From Doryteuthis pealeii (Eukaryota; Mollusca; Cephalopoda; Myopsida; Loliginidae), in contig CM042157.1 in the NCBI GenBank assembly GCA_023376005.1, positions 64,486,162-64,550,161 on the forward strand: a DNA stretch of 64,000 nt, given 5' to 3'. A program made the translations under genes and the position numbers. Every line of letters starts with the position of its first letter. Position 1 is the stretch's first letter. The notes beneath the pieces are model-generated. The model searched no databases. It was not told where the DNA came from and saw only the letters and a program-made list of their open reading frames with translations. Positions 54,941-64,000 of this stretch are shown piece by piece.

Positions 54941-55545
54941 CAATATTGGTTTGGTTTGTTTTACGGCATATCAACCTCAGTGGGTCATTTAATGCCGATA
55001 AAGTTTTGAAATAAATCAATTCTTAATGGATAATACAATTTTTTTATAAATACATTTTTCTATTTAACCCATAGATGGGACCCTAACAGGTACTACCACT
55101 CCCGGTCAGAGTGGACCAGGGAGCAATGGTGATGAAAGGGTGTTCCACATTCCCTAAACCTCCAAAACTGGAACCTCACCATCAGATAGAGTTTAACGTT
55201 ATTCCCAGGACATGTAGACCCGAAACCACCACCTTCTAGCACCCATATGATAAAAAGGGGTTGGGGCTTGCCATAAGGGCAATAGGGTTGGGAAAATCAT
55301 ATAGGTGCTAGGGCTTGACGTGACCAGTCGATTGATCGGAGGGAGCCTCTCCGACCGCCCGCCTAGCCCAAGATAGGGCCAAAGTGGAGTATTGCATGTC
55401 ATGAACTGCTCATGCCCCTGGGCTCCATCCTTAAGCATCACGGGTCGCCACCCACGGCCAACAGGTGGCCCCATTGGGGGAGTCTTACCCCTCTACAGAG
55501 GTGCAGTCGGTGCATTCTAACGCCCCAGCCGACAGGGTGGTTACA
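54941..55545 (-). mobile_element. SINE-1, full length
   Basis: The clearest copy. Antisense tail 'ggtttgttttacggcatatc' with hairpin partner 'gtcatttaatgccg', then 'taacccatagatgggaccc', 'gagtggaccagggagcaatg', 'gggttggggcttgcc', 'gatcggagggagcctctcc' and the 5' end 'ggtgcagtcggtgcattc', 'ccagccgacaggg'. About 605 bp. A fragment of another copy lies just upstream (54785-54925). Confidence 0.9.
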
Positions 55546-55549
55546 ATAT

Positions 55550-56220
55550 TGGGTAACATTTCGTTACAAACACGTTACGTATTATTCGCTACAAAATTCC
55601 CGCTACCCGCAAAACTACATTTTTAGAGTCCGCTATTATAACCCTTAGGACATTCTTGCAAGTTCAACGATCGTAAAGATATTCTTGAATGAATAAACAG
55701 TCACCCGGGATCATTTGCTATGTTATCTGACCAGTTATTTCCACACGTTCTATTTCTAATTTTGTTTTGTCCTTATTTGCATTTCTGAATAAATTAATGA
55801 ATAAATGAATAAATAAATAAATGAGTAAATAAAACAAAAACACAAAAACGGACCGCAACCTTCAAACGTTGAATACAATAAATAGAAAACCGAACAAAGA
55901 ATTAAGACATGTGCCACTTTTTCGTTTGTAGGTAAAAACACATCATACTTAGTTTTAATATTGTTCACAATCATTTTAAACAAGTAAGCGTTATAAGTAA
56001 GTGATATATCCGGGGTAAGGGATATATTAGTAAAAGTTGTAGGGAGGGGTACTCGCAGGTAAGTATAAAGCTGGTACGTCGCAGTAATAGTAGTACGTCA
56101 GAGTAGTCGGCGTAGTAGTAACAGGCGTGTGTACCACTACAGTGTTAAGTATTTATGGTGGACACTAACCAATCAGATTTCTGTGAAGGAGGCACCTAGG
56201 TATATGAATATTCATTAGAT
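55550..56220. other. No recognised feature
   Basis: Contains an AAAT-rich patch at 55788-55830. No family match. Confidence 0.35.
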
Positions 56221-56222
56221 CA

Positions 56223-56255
56223 GTAAGTAAAGTCGTCGGGGTGACCTAAAGGTAT
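56223..56255 (-). repeat. SINE-2 terminal fragment
   Basis: 'agtaagtaaagtcgtcgggg' only. Confidence 0.6.
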
Positions 56256-56354
56256 TTTTCATCCCAATATATTAAGAAAATAAATCACATGTGAATGAAC
56301 AACATCCTACTTACCTCATCTTTCTTTACACTTGAATTGTGATAGCCTTTAAAA

Positions 56355-56358
<4 letters not shown>

Positions 56359-56405
<47 letters not shown>
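56359..56405. repeat. (TA)n array
   Basis: TA tract abutting the 3' end of the next SINE-2. Confidence 0.95.
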
Positions 56406-56408
<3 letters not shown>

Positions 56409-56638
56409 TCGTGGGGCTGGCCCAAAGTCGGTATCAGTTACACAGTGAGAGAGTCTATCCCCTTTTCACTAGCGCTAGACCAACGAGATTGTTTTGGCGT
56501 CTGAGGAGGAGCACCACACCTACCATCAGCTCCTCTTTACCGCACAGATCCCTATGCTACTCATACGCTGAGGGCCGGTATCGAACCCGAAACCTTGTTG
56601 TTCCTAGTCGGACGCCGTCCGACTGAGCTAAACCGGCC
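56404..56638 (-). mobile_element. SINE-2, near full length
   Basis: Head with 'ccgactgagctaaaccggcc' (right end) and box B 'ggtatcgaaccc'. The 3' end abuts the TA array. Confidence 0.85.
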
Positions 56639-56752
56639 CTTTATACTTAGTTGCAATGTCAATGTTTTAAGCGCCACTCTATTAGGTAGTTAAAATCATT
56701 TTAAACATGTTAAACATTCCATACTATTTCAAATAGTATAACTCTTTTCATC

Positions 56753-56776
56753 TATCTATCTATCTATCTATCTATC
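56753..56776. repeat. (TATC)n microsatellite
   Basis: Six units. Confidence 0.9.
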
Positions 56777-56830
56777 AGTTTGTTCATTTTACATTCTACA
56801 TTTTACAAAAAGAAAGCTACATTCTCTCAA

Positions 56831-57220
56831 CTAGTACAAAAAAAAAAAAACACCTCCGGGCGATGTAAAAATAGATTTTTGATACATATTGCCTGAGGGT
56901 GGGAGTAAAAATTCAATGTCAGCAAGTTTGTACCCTAAGTAAGCAAAATCATCAAATTCATTAAAGGATTAAAAAATAAAACAATTGAAATGTAAACTTA
57001 AATATGTATTAAAATAAAACAAACTATATATAGATATATAATACCAGTCATGTATTTATTAAAACTTATTTTAAAAAACAACGAGGACTGTCTAATGTTG
57101 CACGTTCAAATTTTGAGTGTATTTATTCTATGTTATTACGATTTTAGGTAATGTGACGTAAGCAGTGACGTAATTTTTGTTACAGACAAAAACCAGAAGC
57201 TAATCTCCATTATTAATTAT
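56831..57220 (-). mobile_element. Helitron, family H1, antisense
   Basis: CTAG at 56831-56834, then 'acacctccgggcgatgt' as the terminal hairpin. 'aaaattcaatgtcagcaag' and 'cctaagtaagcaaaatcatc' match 38640-38690. The 5' end has 'cagtgacgtaatttttgttac' and 'aatctccattattaatt'. Its exact 5' TC is degraded. Confidence 0.65.
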
Positions 57221-57543
57221 TTAACAATGGTGACGTCGTTTTACAAAATTTAACGTAACTGAAAAAGAAATGGTACGATATTGGCTAGAGAAAGCTACAA
57301 TTAACCCTAGCCTAAGTTCCCTTGCACTACACAGGTGACAGTTTGAAATGTGAGAGGTTTTTCTGCCACACCCTGTATATAATAAGTAAAAATCATGAAG
57401 CATTTATACGTTCATGTAACAGTATTAGAACTCCCATCTTGTCGGCTGGGCCAAATCAAGTATCAGAGTTAATAGAAAAATAATAGGAAGAAATACAACT
57501 ATTTGCATTATTTGAATTATTGCCCTTGTCTTTATTGTTACCG

Positions 57544-57587
57544 ACACAACGTTTCAGCCGATGTACCCTCCGGTCTTCTTCAGGTGT
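57544..57587 (-). ncRNA. Type I hammerhead ribozyme motif at the end of a heptad-repeat frame
   Basis: On the minus strand: stem I ACAC (plus 57584-57587), core CUGAAGA (plus 57577-57583), stem II AG-a-CCG with CGG-CU (plus 57556-57576), core GAAA (plus 57552-57555), stem III AC/GU from the palindrome ACGU (plus 57549-57552), cleavage-site U (plus 57548), stem I partner GUGU (plus 57544-57547). All core bases are present, but stem I is only 4 bp and stem II has a bulge. The core overlaps the last codons (LKKTGGYIG-stop) of the adjoining frame. Confidence 0.6.
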
Positions 57588-57742
57588 TTCTTGACGAACT
57601 CGGGAACCTTCTCTTCAAACCAGGGACCTTCTTGTCGTACTCGGGAGCCTTTATGTCGTAATCCAGAGCCTTCGCGGAACTTCGAACAGAACTCTCTATT
57701 CAATCCACGGGGGTAGATTCCGTTAACCATTATCGGGTACAA
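57556..57742 (-). pseudogene. Heptad-repeat peptide pseudogene
   Basis: In one minus frame the opening reads VRSSAKALDYDIKAPEYDKK. After a one-base shift near 57617 it continues EEKVPEFVKKHLKK and ends GGYIG-stop. This matches 61531-61638 (VRSSAKAPNHNMKAPDF, KVPEFDKKHLKK) and the minisatellite at 46204-46502. An undisrupted alternative frame of 62 codons also spans the region (MVNGIYPRGLNREFCSKF...). Which frame was ancestral is unsettled. Function unknown. Confidence 0.55.
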
Positions 57743-57749
57743 GTGTCAA

Positions 57750-58178
57750 GCCGTGTTAAGTATTCCATATTATTATTGCCCTTAGCCAGGCTTGAACCTG
57801 CAACCTAGAGATAATTGTCACTTAGTCCGAATTATCCAAATAATAAAAATTATCAAGCGTCATCTAAAAAATTAAGAGAAACACAACTAGTATTAAGAAT
57901 AAGGGAAAATGGGTTTACTAAGCAAAAATACAAGGTGAACAGACTGTTACATTGTGCCTTTTTGATACGTATCTATGTATATTGTAGAGTATACCCGTGG
58001 ACGTATACTCATATACTTAACTTCTGTTTATTCTTCTTAGCTGGCTCTTAAATTCTGTATCTTCTATCTTGGCTTGTGTTGGGTTTCTGGTCTTGGTAGC
58101 TGGTTTGACTTCTTGTTAATTTCCTTGGGTCTTTCAGCCTGACTGTGATTTCTTGTCTTGTGCCCGTTACTCGGTTCT
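57750..58178. other. No recognised feature
   Basis: Its right part (58020-58178) may be leader sequence of the inverted LTR that follows ('ttctggtcttggtagctgg', 'gactgtgatttcttgtcttg' in inverse resembles the AGACCAGA-rich leader at 14340). Confidence 0.35.
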
Positions 58179-58494
58179 TGATTAACGAACACAAGACTTT
58201 GTTGTTTTACTTAGAGCTCATATTTTATTTTATAAAACCCAAATAAAATAAAACGCGCGTGAGAAATGGCTTTTTAGACGAGAACATCATCAAACGTCTG
58301 TCTCGTCCAGTCACCGAGCCAAATCTGATTTCTCTAAACTAACTTTTTCACGTTCGCCCTATCGAATGAGACAAGCGGTAAAATACAGGATTAAATCTTG
58401 TCAATCAAATTCCCTGTATTTTTCCACAAATCGTTAGTTTGATTTAACTACACTAGCGTACACAATTAATAGGTGACATATCAATTATGTAACA
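58179..58494 (-). mobile_element. LTR family L, divergent copy, antisense
   Basis: In inverse it starts TGTTACATAATTGATATG and contains 'aaagtcttgtgttcgttaat' near its end. This corresponds to TGTTACATAATTATTAG and 'gaagtcttgtgtttatta' in the 13972 copy. Length 316 bp against 323-326 bp. The middle is diverged. Confidence 0.5.
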
Positions 58495-58550
58495 AAAGCA
58501 ATTAGCAATTGCTAGGTTGAATTAACAAGTCCAGATGTTTCGTCAGACAT

Positions 58551-58591
<41 letters not shown>

Positions 58592-58592
58592 A
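58551..58592. repeat. (TA)n-(GT)n compound microsatellite
   Basis: TA then GT. Confidence 0.95.
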
Positions 58593-58803
58593 AATGTAAG
58601 GTATCCAAAAACTGGTAGTAGGGGATGATTCTACATGGGATTTTCAAAATCTCACTGTATAATTATTGCATGTTTTAGTATGTGCAAATGCAGGGATTTT
58701 TATAAATCCCTAAAGAGAGCTCAATGTATAATAATCTTTTAAGATTAAGTACAGAGCAATATTTACCTTTGAAAGGAAGTTTTTGAGTTTTCCCTCCTTT
58801 CAA

Positions 58804-58849
<46 letters not shown>

Positions 58850-58857
58850 TATTATCA

Positions 58858-59100
58858 GCCCCGCCGCACTAGCAGGATGTGACACAAGGTCAATTTTTAA
58901 GCCGGGTTTAACAGGTTTGAATTCAGAATTTTCCTTTTCCTAGACTGGTTGCATAACCAAGGTTAAAGAGTCCAGCCCGACCTACTGTTTACCAATAGCT
59001 GGAGGGAGGATAGTTGGATTCATACCTTTCCCTAGTGTATTAGCACTAGGATTTGAACTCGCCTCGCCATGTTCATTTCCATCACACCAAACGGCTCTAT
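58858..59100 (-). mobile_element. SINE-3, slightly shortened
   Basis: The 3' end 'ccgccgcactagcaggatg' abuts a TA array (58805-58855). Body as in other copies, box B 'aggatttgaactcgc' near 59047, with a small internal deletion before it. Confidence 0.8.
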
Positions 59101-59690
59101 TTATAGGAAAACAGACGATTCCATCCTCATTATTTAGGTACTAGCAGGACCAGTGGATATTTTAATTATTACAACGTTTGATATGTTTACTTAAGAGTTA
59201 TTTCTTAATAGTTCAATATGTAGAAAGTATAATAATCTTGATTTAACACTCTCTCCCACATTTTTAGTTCTTTCTTTTCTTCTTTTCATCTTTTATTATG
59301 TTCGGTTGAAACAGATTAGCGTTATCACTTCCGTGTGCTTAGTGCCTCTCATATTTCCCATTTCTTTCTTTCTTTCTTTCTTTCTTTCTTATATTTTTCG
59401 GTATATCATGTCCTTTGTTTTCACTTTCTTCTTTATAATAAAAACGGAATGGTCCATTATTTAGCTGAGGTGAAGACATTTATGAGAAATAAGAATTCGG
59501 TGGATAAGCAACACCAGGATTTACGTTTTTTCATTTCATCTTGGACGATTTGGACGGTCTCATTTTTAACCAGAGGATGTTGCAAGATGATAACGGTCGT
59601 ACAATTAAGGAACACGAGTATTAATATATAGATTGTATATGACGCTTTCTTTTTTTTTTGATTTGCTGTTTCCCAAGTCTTTTCTTTTTT
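59101..59690. other. No clear feature; (CTTT)n at 59365-59390
   Basis: A minus-strand segment reads NCTTVIILQHPLVK and SWCCLSTEF, which superficially resembles a cystine-knot growth factor but has wrong spacing and a stop soon after. Not annotated as a gene. Confidence 0.3.
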
Positions 59691-59694
59691 TACG

Positions 59695-60150
59695 TCATCG
59701 GTATTTTACAATGGACACTATCTTCAACCTTTGCCAATCAAGTTGTTTCGGAGTTTGTATTTTTTCTTTAACGTTTCCTTTTTGGTGTTTCTTTTTGTAA
59801 ACCTCCCTCGGGCCGTGAGCACCTGTAGGCACCTTTTGCTGTGCATCTTCTGCATTACTTGCAACTTTCAACATTACTGGCCATGATCGTCTCGTGATCG
59901 TCTGTTCCTTGACCCTCACTTGTGTCCGTAATTCTGCCTCAGGGCTCATCCAGGGGTTGGGGTTTACAATCAACAACAAAGAGAGAATAAAGACAAGACA
60001 AGACAATTTCAGGTGAACTTCAGAAATGGTCGAGAGGTATATAACTTGCATTGCTGCTATCTCCCACTTCTCCATGGTTGCCGAGATGGGGGGACACTCC
60101 CTGCTTTTCTTAGGAACCTCTGCTAGCTGGTTTCTAGTGGGCAACCCCAA
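59695..60150 (-). CDS. Candidate small secreted or membrane protein, unknown
   Basis: An open frame of 151 codons in sequence that is neither low complexity nor matched to any repeat in the window. The most plausible start is the internal MQVIYLSTISEVH, giving a signal-like segment KLSCLVFILSLLLIVNPNPW. A hydrophilic stretch follows (ELRTQVRVKEQTITRR, EDAQQKVPTGAHGPREV) and a lysine-rich region with dibasic sites (YKKKHQKGNVKEK). That is the layout of a secreted precursor. It has only one cysteine after the signal region or none, so it is not a typical cysteine-rich toxin. No family is recognised and splice signals cannot be judged, so it may be an exon or a chance frame. Confidence 0.3.
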   Translation of the reverse strand: MGLPTRNQLAEVPKKSRECPPISATMEKWEIAAMQVIYLSTISEVHLKLSCLVFILSLLLIVNPNPWMSPEAELRTQVRVKEQTITRRSWPVMLKVASNAEDAQQKVPTGAHGPREVYKKKHQKGNVKEKIQTPKQLDWQRLKIVSIVKYR

Positions 60151-60309
60151 CTATCCTCTCTGGTGTCCAAAACTTAACTGTCCTCTTCGGCTGCAGAAAA
60201 CTAACCGTTCACTTTTTAAAATTTCCCAGAATCCCCAAATCTCCTATCAATTCTCGTACGAAATCTCATCCTCCGAGATTTTATCAACCCGCGTGATTTG
60301 AAAGTCTTT

Positions 60310-60990
60310 TGTTTAGAAGACCACCTCATGGTGAGTTTTATGACCCTTCTGACCGTGGTCAACTATTATTTGCACAAAGGACCAGACATGTTGTCTGCTT
60401 CTAACATTAATTGTTCACTATCACTCCTTTATATCTAGCCTGAATTCTTTTTCTTATTTTAAGATTTACTTGACTTAGCCGTGATCCTACCTACACATAC
60501 AGTATAGGTATACCCACATCCACATGTATGTATACATACGCACATATATATCTATATCTATATATACATACACACACACGATCTACTTGAACACACACAT
60601 CCATCTGTGGGTGATCCTAATCCATTCCCAATTTACACACACACACACACACACACTTATCTTATATGTAGGTTTTCTTACTACCTATTCAGTTATCTAC
60701 CTAGAATTATATATACACATCTACACCCGCATGCACAGATGCATACTGCATCCATGCATTGTGCTATATTTTTCAGTTGAATCCAATGCGGATTGACACC
60801 TCTGATTTTACACTGGTTCCCAGCAATAGTTGACAGTGAAAAAAAAGAGTAATTAAAAGAAGAAAAACAAAACTATAACAATACCTCCCCCACACAAAAA
60901 CGAACACGTTTTGGCACGAGCATGTGCACATGTACTAAGCGGAAATAACCAGAAGTACTTGTCCTACATACGCATTAATGGGTAAAACGT
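60310..60990. other. No recognised gene; dispersed CA/TA tracts
   Basis: Degenerate ACAC and ATAT tracts between 60500 and 60720. Confidence 0.4.
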
Positions 60991-61073
60991 TCACGTGAAT
61001 AAGGGCATGTGTACGGGGATGGGAAGTGTTATGCAATTCATGACGAAAACATTAAGTTATTTACTATGCTTGG

Positions 61074-61350
61074 AAGTGCGTTGTGCAATGGTCATGGGAA
61101 ATGAACTCGTCGTCCTGAGTTCAAATCCTGGATGTGGTAATTGCATTTCACTTAGCGCTAATACCCTTGGGAAAGGTATGAATCCTATTCTCCCTCCAGC
61201 TATGGATAAATAGTAGGTCAGACTAGGCTCTTTAACCTTGGTTAGGCAACCGGTCTAGGAGAAGGAAAACTCTGAATTCAAACCTGTTAAACTCCGCTTA
61301 AGAAATTGACCGTGTATCACATCCTGTTCGTACGGAGGGGTTGGTAAATA
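61074..61350 (+). mobile_element. SINE-3, full length, sense
   Basis: Head 'gttgtgcaatggtcatggg' (A-box region) and box B AGTTCAAATCC (61118-61128). Body 'gcgctaatacccttggg', 'ccctccagctatggataaat', 'aggcaaccggtctagg', and 3' end 'gttcgtacggaggggttgg' with tail TAAATATATATTTA. Confidence 0.85.
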
Positions 61351-61374
61351 TATATTTATTATGCTTGGCTCAGT

Positions 61375-61500
61375 TGTTGGTTGGTTGGTTGGATTTTACG
61401 GTATGTCAACCCCTGTTGGGTTATTTTATGCCGAAGACATTTTCGTTTTATTCATTCTTGATGGTTACGCAATTTATTTTTAAAACTCAATTTTTTAAAA
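61375..61500 (-). mobile_element. SINE-1 tail, antisense
   Basis: TTGG repeats, 'attttacggtatgtcaaccc', 'gggttattttatgccg' and 'ttattcattcttgatgg'. Confidence 0.75.
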
Positions 61501-61530
61501 ACATATTTTTTGTTTAAAATAAAGGGTTCG

Positions 61531-61638
61531 GTTCGAAGTTCTGCGAAGGCTCCCAATCATAACATGAAGGCTCCCGATTTCGACCAAAAGGTTCCCGAAT
61601 TCGACAAGAAACACTTGAAGAAGGCCAAACTGAACTGA
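61531..61638 (+). pseudogene. Heptad-repeat peptide fragment
   Basis: A continuous frame of 35 codons: VRSSAKAPNHNMKAPDFDQ, then KVPEFDKKHLKKAKLN and a stop. It is homologous to 57556-57742 and to the start of 46204-46502. It follows an antisense SINE-1 tail, whereas the 46204 copy follows a sense one, so the peptide sequence may belong to a mobile unit. No upstream coding sequence is seen. Confidence 0.5.
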
Positions 61639-61837
61639 GGTGTTACATTTTAAGTTGTTGCTATCCCAGAGTTAAAATCTTGATATTTTGAAGTAAAAAG
61701 TGGAAACCATGTCTATGCCTAAAATGTACGTATTCTGTGAACGAAAAAGGATGGCTTTGGCATTAAATAATACAAAAAAATTGATGTATCATTCAATAAG
61801 GAAACCAATTGTCAGGTAGCGAATTCTCTAGACACCG

Positions 61838-62115
61838 GGAGAATTATTGGTTGGTTGACTGGATTTTACAGCATGTCAACCCTTGTTGGTTCTTTTATGC
61901 CAAAGTTTTATTTTATTCAATGGGTATTCAATTTAAAAAAAAATTAAACTCAATTTTTTTCAACACGGTTTTTTTCTATTTAACCCATAGATGGGACCCT
62001 AACAGGTACTACCAGAGTGAACATGAAAGTAAGGGCGATGAAGGGATACTCCACACTCCCCAGAGATACAGAATTGGAAAGTCACCATTTGGTGCACTTT
62101 AACGTCATACCAGGA
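61838..62115 (-). mobile_element. SINE-1 3' half, antisense
   Basis: 'gcatgtcaacccttgttgg', 'tttaacccatagatggg', 'gatactccacactcccc' and 'caggacagta'. Confidence 0.75.
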
Positions 62116-62261
62116 CAGTAAGGCATTATAATTCAAGACGTAACAATAAAAATGAGGACAACAGTAAAAATTTTTTAAAAGAAATCGAATAATAATGACT
62201 ACCAAGCCTCATCTAAACAATTCAGACAAGTACTATTTCAGGCAAAAACATTTGCGCATAT

Positions 62262-62560
62262 TATTAGGTTGATGGTCGGATTTAACGACATGCCAACACT
62301 TGGTGGGTTATTTTATGCCGAAGACATTATTTTATTCATTCTTGATAGTTTCTAAAAAAAACTTTAACTCAATTTTTTAAACCCACTTTTTGTTAACTCG
62401 TTTTCTTCTATTTAACTCAGTAGATGAGACAGTACAGGTACTATCACTTCGGGTAAAAGTGGACCTGGAAGTCATGGCGATGAAGGGGTACTCCACTCCT
62501 CATAGCTCAAGAATTGGAGCTTCACTACTAGATGCAGTTTAACTTCATACCCAGGATACG
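62262..62560 (-). mobile_element. SINE-1 3' half, antisense
   Basis: 'gacatgccaacacttggtgg', 'ttattttatgccgaagac', 'agtggacctggaagtcatgg' and 'gcttcactactagatgcag'. Confidence 0.75.
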
Positions 62561-62851
62561 TACAGATTAGGCAGACCCCTCTTTGTGGGTGGTCTATAGA
62601 TAAGTAGTTAGTAAGCCAGATATACTCGAACCTGTCAATACACGACACAATTCTGTTCGGAACTTGTTGGGTAGTTCGGTACGAAAAAATAAAGAAAAAG
62701 AAAAAAGAAGACAGAAGAAAAAAGAGAAATAAAGAAAGAAAGAAAGAAAAACCACTCAAAGCGGAACGTGAGCAAAAGAAATGTCGCTGGGTTTAGTTTG
62801 GTAACCATCCACTGGGAAAAAGTAAACAGTTTCAATTTCTATAGAAACACC

Positions 62852-62932
<81 letters not shown>

Positions 62933-62941
62933 GACAGAAGA

Positions 62942-63012
<71 letters not shown>

Positions 63013-63111
63013 GTATGCTAGAAAGAGAGGAGAGAGACAGACAGACAGACTATGACAAAGAGAGATAGAGAGAGAGATGGAGGAGAGAGAGAGAGACAAT
63101 ATGAAAAAACA

Positions 63112-63175
<64 letters not shown>
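62852..63175. repeat. (GA)n arrays
   Basis: Three GA arrays (62852-62930, 62946-63009, 63118-63173) separated by short GACA-containing spacers. Overlapping frames on both strands are artefacts. Confidence 0.95.
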
Positions 63176-63229
63176 GGGGGGTGCACGTGTGTGCATGACA
63201 CGCCTCAACACTTGTTCTATCCATTCACT

Positions 63230-63575
63230 GTCATCATTCCCAAAGCCTCGTTTTGGGTGTAACATCTTCTTGTACTGAGTCACACCATTTGGGACTTTTT
63301 TAAAAAAAGAATAAGAGTTACTGTTATTAATATAATTCCTTTTGTTATTGCAAATATAAGTTTATAAGACACTTATTATTCCAACCTGAGAGTGGACTCC
63401 GTGAGTCATCTTACAAAAAAAGCCTTTCTTTTAAATGATCATATTGGCACGTCTATACATGAGTTGATCAATAAATCCATAGCCTGATGCGTAGTAGAAA
63501 GCAGCGAATACAAGGAAGTGCTGAATCATAAGAGAATGAGTCCATTTTATCCTATTCTATTTTAATTCAACCCTT
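63230..63575. other. No recognised feature
   Basis: Unmatched sequence, no convincing frame. Confidence 0.4.
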
Positions 63576-63579
63576 TACC

Positions 63580-63770
63580 TATCCGAAGTGGTAGTACCTG
63601 TTAGGGTTCCATCTATGGGTTAAATAGAAAAAGATGAGTTGTAAAAGATGTATTTTTTTTAAAAATTGAGTTTTAAAAAATTGAGTATCCATCAAGAATG
63701 TATAAAACAAAACACCTTCGGCATTAAATAACCCAACAAGGATTGACATGCCGTATAATCCAACCAATCA
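63580..63770 (+). mobile_element. SINE-1 3' third, sense
   Basis: 'ccgaagtggtagtacctg', 'ccatctatgggttaaatag', hairpin 'cggcattaaataacccaac' with 'gattgacatgccg' and 'tataatccaaccaatc'. Confidence 0.8.
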
Positions 63771-63887
63771 TCTTTGCCTACCAAATTTCCCCCATGGCTG
63801 TACCAAATTTTCTTGGTATTTTGTACCTGTATGATGAGATATTTCAAAGTTTACTATCTATTCACCTCAGAAGTCATTCTATTCAAG

Positions 63888-64000
63888 TAAGTAAAGTCAT
63901 CGAGACGGCCTAATATCGGTATCAGCCAGACAGCGTGGGAGTATCCCCTTTTAACTAGCGCTAGATCAAGGAGATTATTTTAGCATCTGGGGTGGAGCGC
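63888..64000 (-). mobile_element. SINE-2, runs off the window
   Basis: 'agtaaagtcatcgagacggcc', 'gtatcagccagacagcg' and 'agcgctagatcaaggaga'. The tRNA-like head lies beyond the window end. Confidence 0.8.

Noticed and set aside
59440..59640. Minus-strand NCTTVIILQHPLVK and SWCCLSTEF resembling a TGF-beta family C-terminus
   Set aside because: Spacing between the NCT and CC motifs is about eight residues too long, no terminal CxC is seen, and a stop follows soon after.
62768..63283. ERERER and LSLSLS frames
   Set aside because: GA arrays read on both strands.

Overview
This window is animal non-coding DNA made almost entirely of transposable elements and microsatellites. No host gene, genuine tRNA, rRNA or CRISPR is recognisable. 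Evidence for an animal: tRNA-derived SINEs, 5'-truncated non-LTR retrotransposons, mariner and Helitron elements, TTAGGG-type telomere-like tracts, hammerhead ribozymes, and very dense (TA)n, (CA)n, (GA)n and (GATA)n arrays. A lophotrochozoan, possibly a mollusc or cephalopod, is my best guess. It is inference from repeat character and not diagnostic.

Layout. 1-7.1 kb: SINE fragments, an array of about five tRNA-SINE units split by a foldback element with a telomere-like core, three copies of a second foldback family, and the 3' end of an R2/R4-like retrotransposon. 7.15-19.075 kb and 19.176-31.1 kb are the same ~12 kb twice, separated by exactly 100 N. Both ends of the duplicated block coincide with the gap, and small indels rise towards it. 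This is best read as two overlapping contigs (alternative haplotypes) left unmerged, not a biological duplication. 31-34.4 kb: a 1.1 kb GAAA-rich tract and a ~700 bp local duplication, one copy of which carries a hAT-like foldback insertion. 34.7-49 kb: Helitrons, a solo-LTR-like element, a decayed mariner, SINEs and several near-perfect inverted repeats. 51.9-52.6 kb: a young 5'-truncated LINE with a 12-bp target duplication. 53-64 kb: further SINEs, a Helitron, an LTR, a heptad-repeat pseudogene family and one candidate small secreted-protein ORF.

Names used below: SINE-1 is ~600-650 bp with a 3' tail ending GCCGTAAAA then AACC repeats. SINE-2 has a tRNA-like head with TAGCTCAGTCGGTAGAG. 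SINE-3 has a tRNA-like head with AGTTCAAATCC. SINE-4 is a ~140 bp tRNA-like unit with GGTGTAATGGTTAGCAAGC, often tandem. SINE-5 is a GC-richer ~300 bp element.

The most interesting signals are five distinct loci (plus copies in the duplicated contig) with all core parts of type I hammerhead ribozymes, one lying just behind a tRNA-like promoter region; a hairpin-containing 3' tail shared by SINE-1 and the LINE; foldback elements with telomere-like repeats at their centre; and a seven-residue repeat peptide family seen at three loci.
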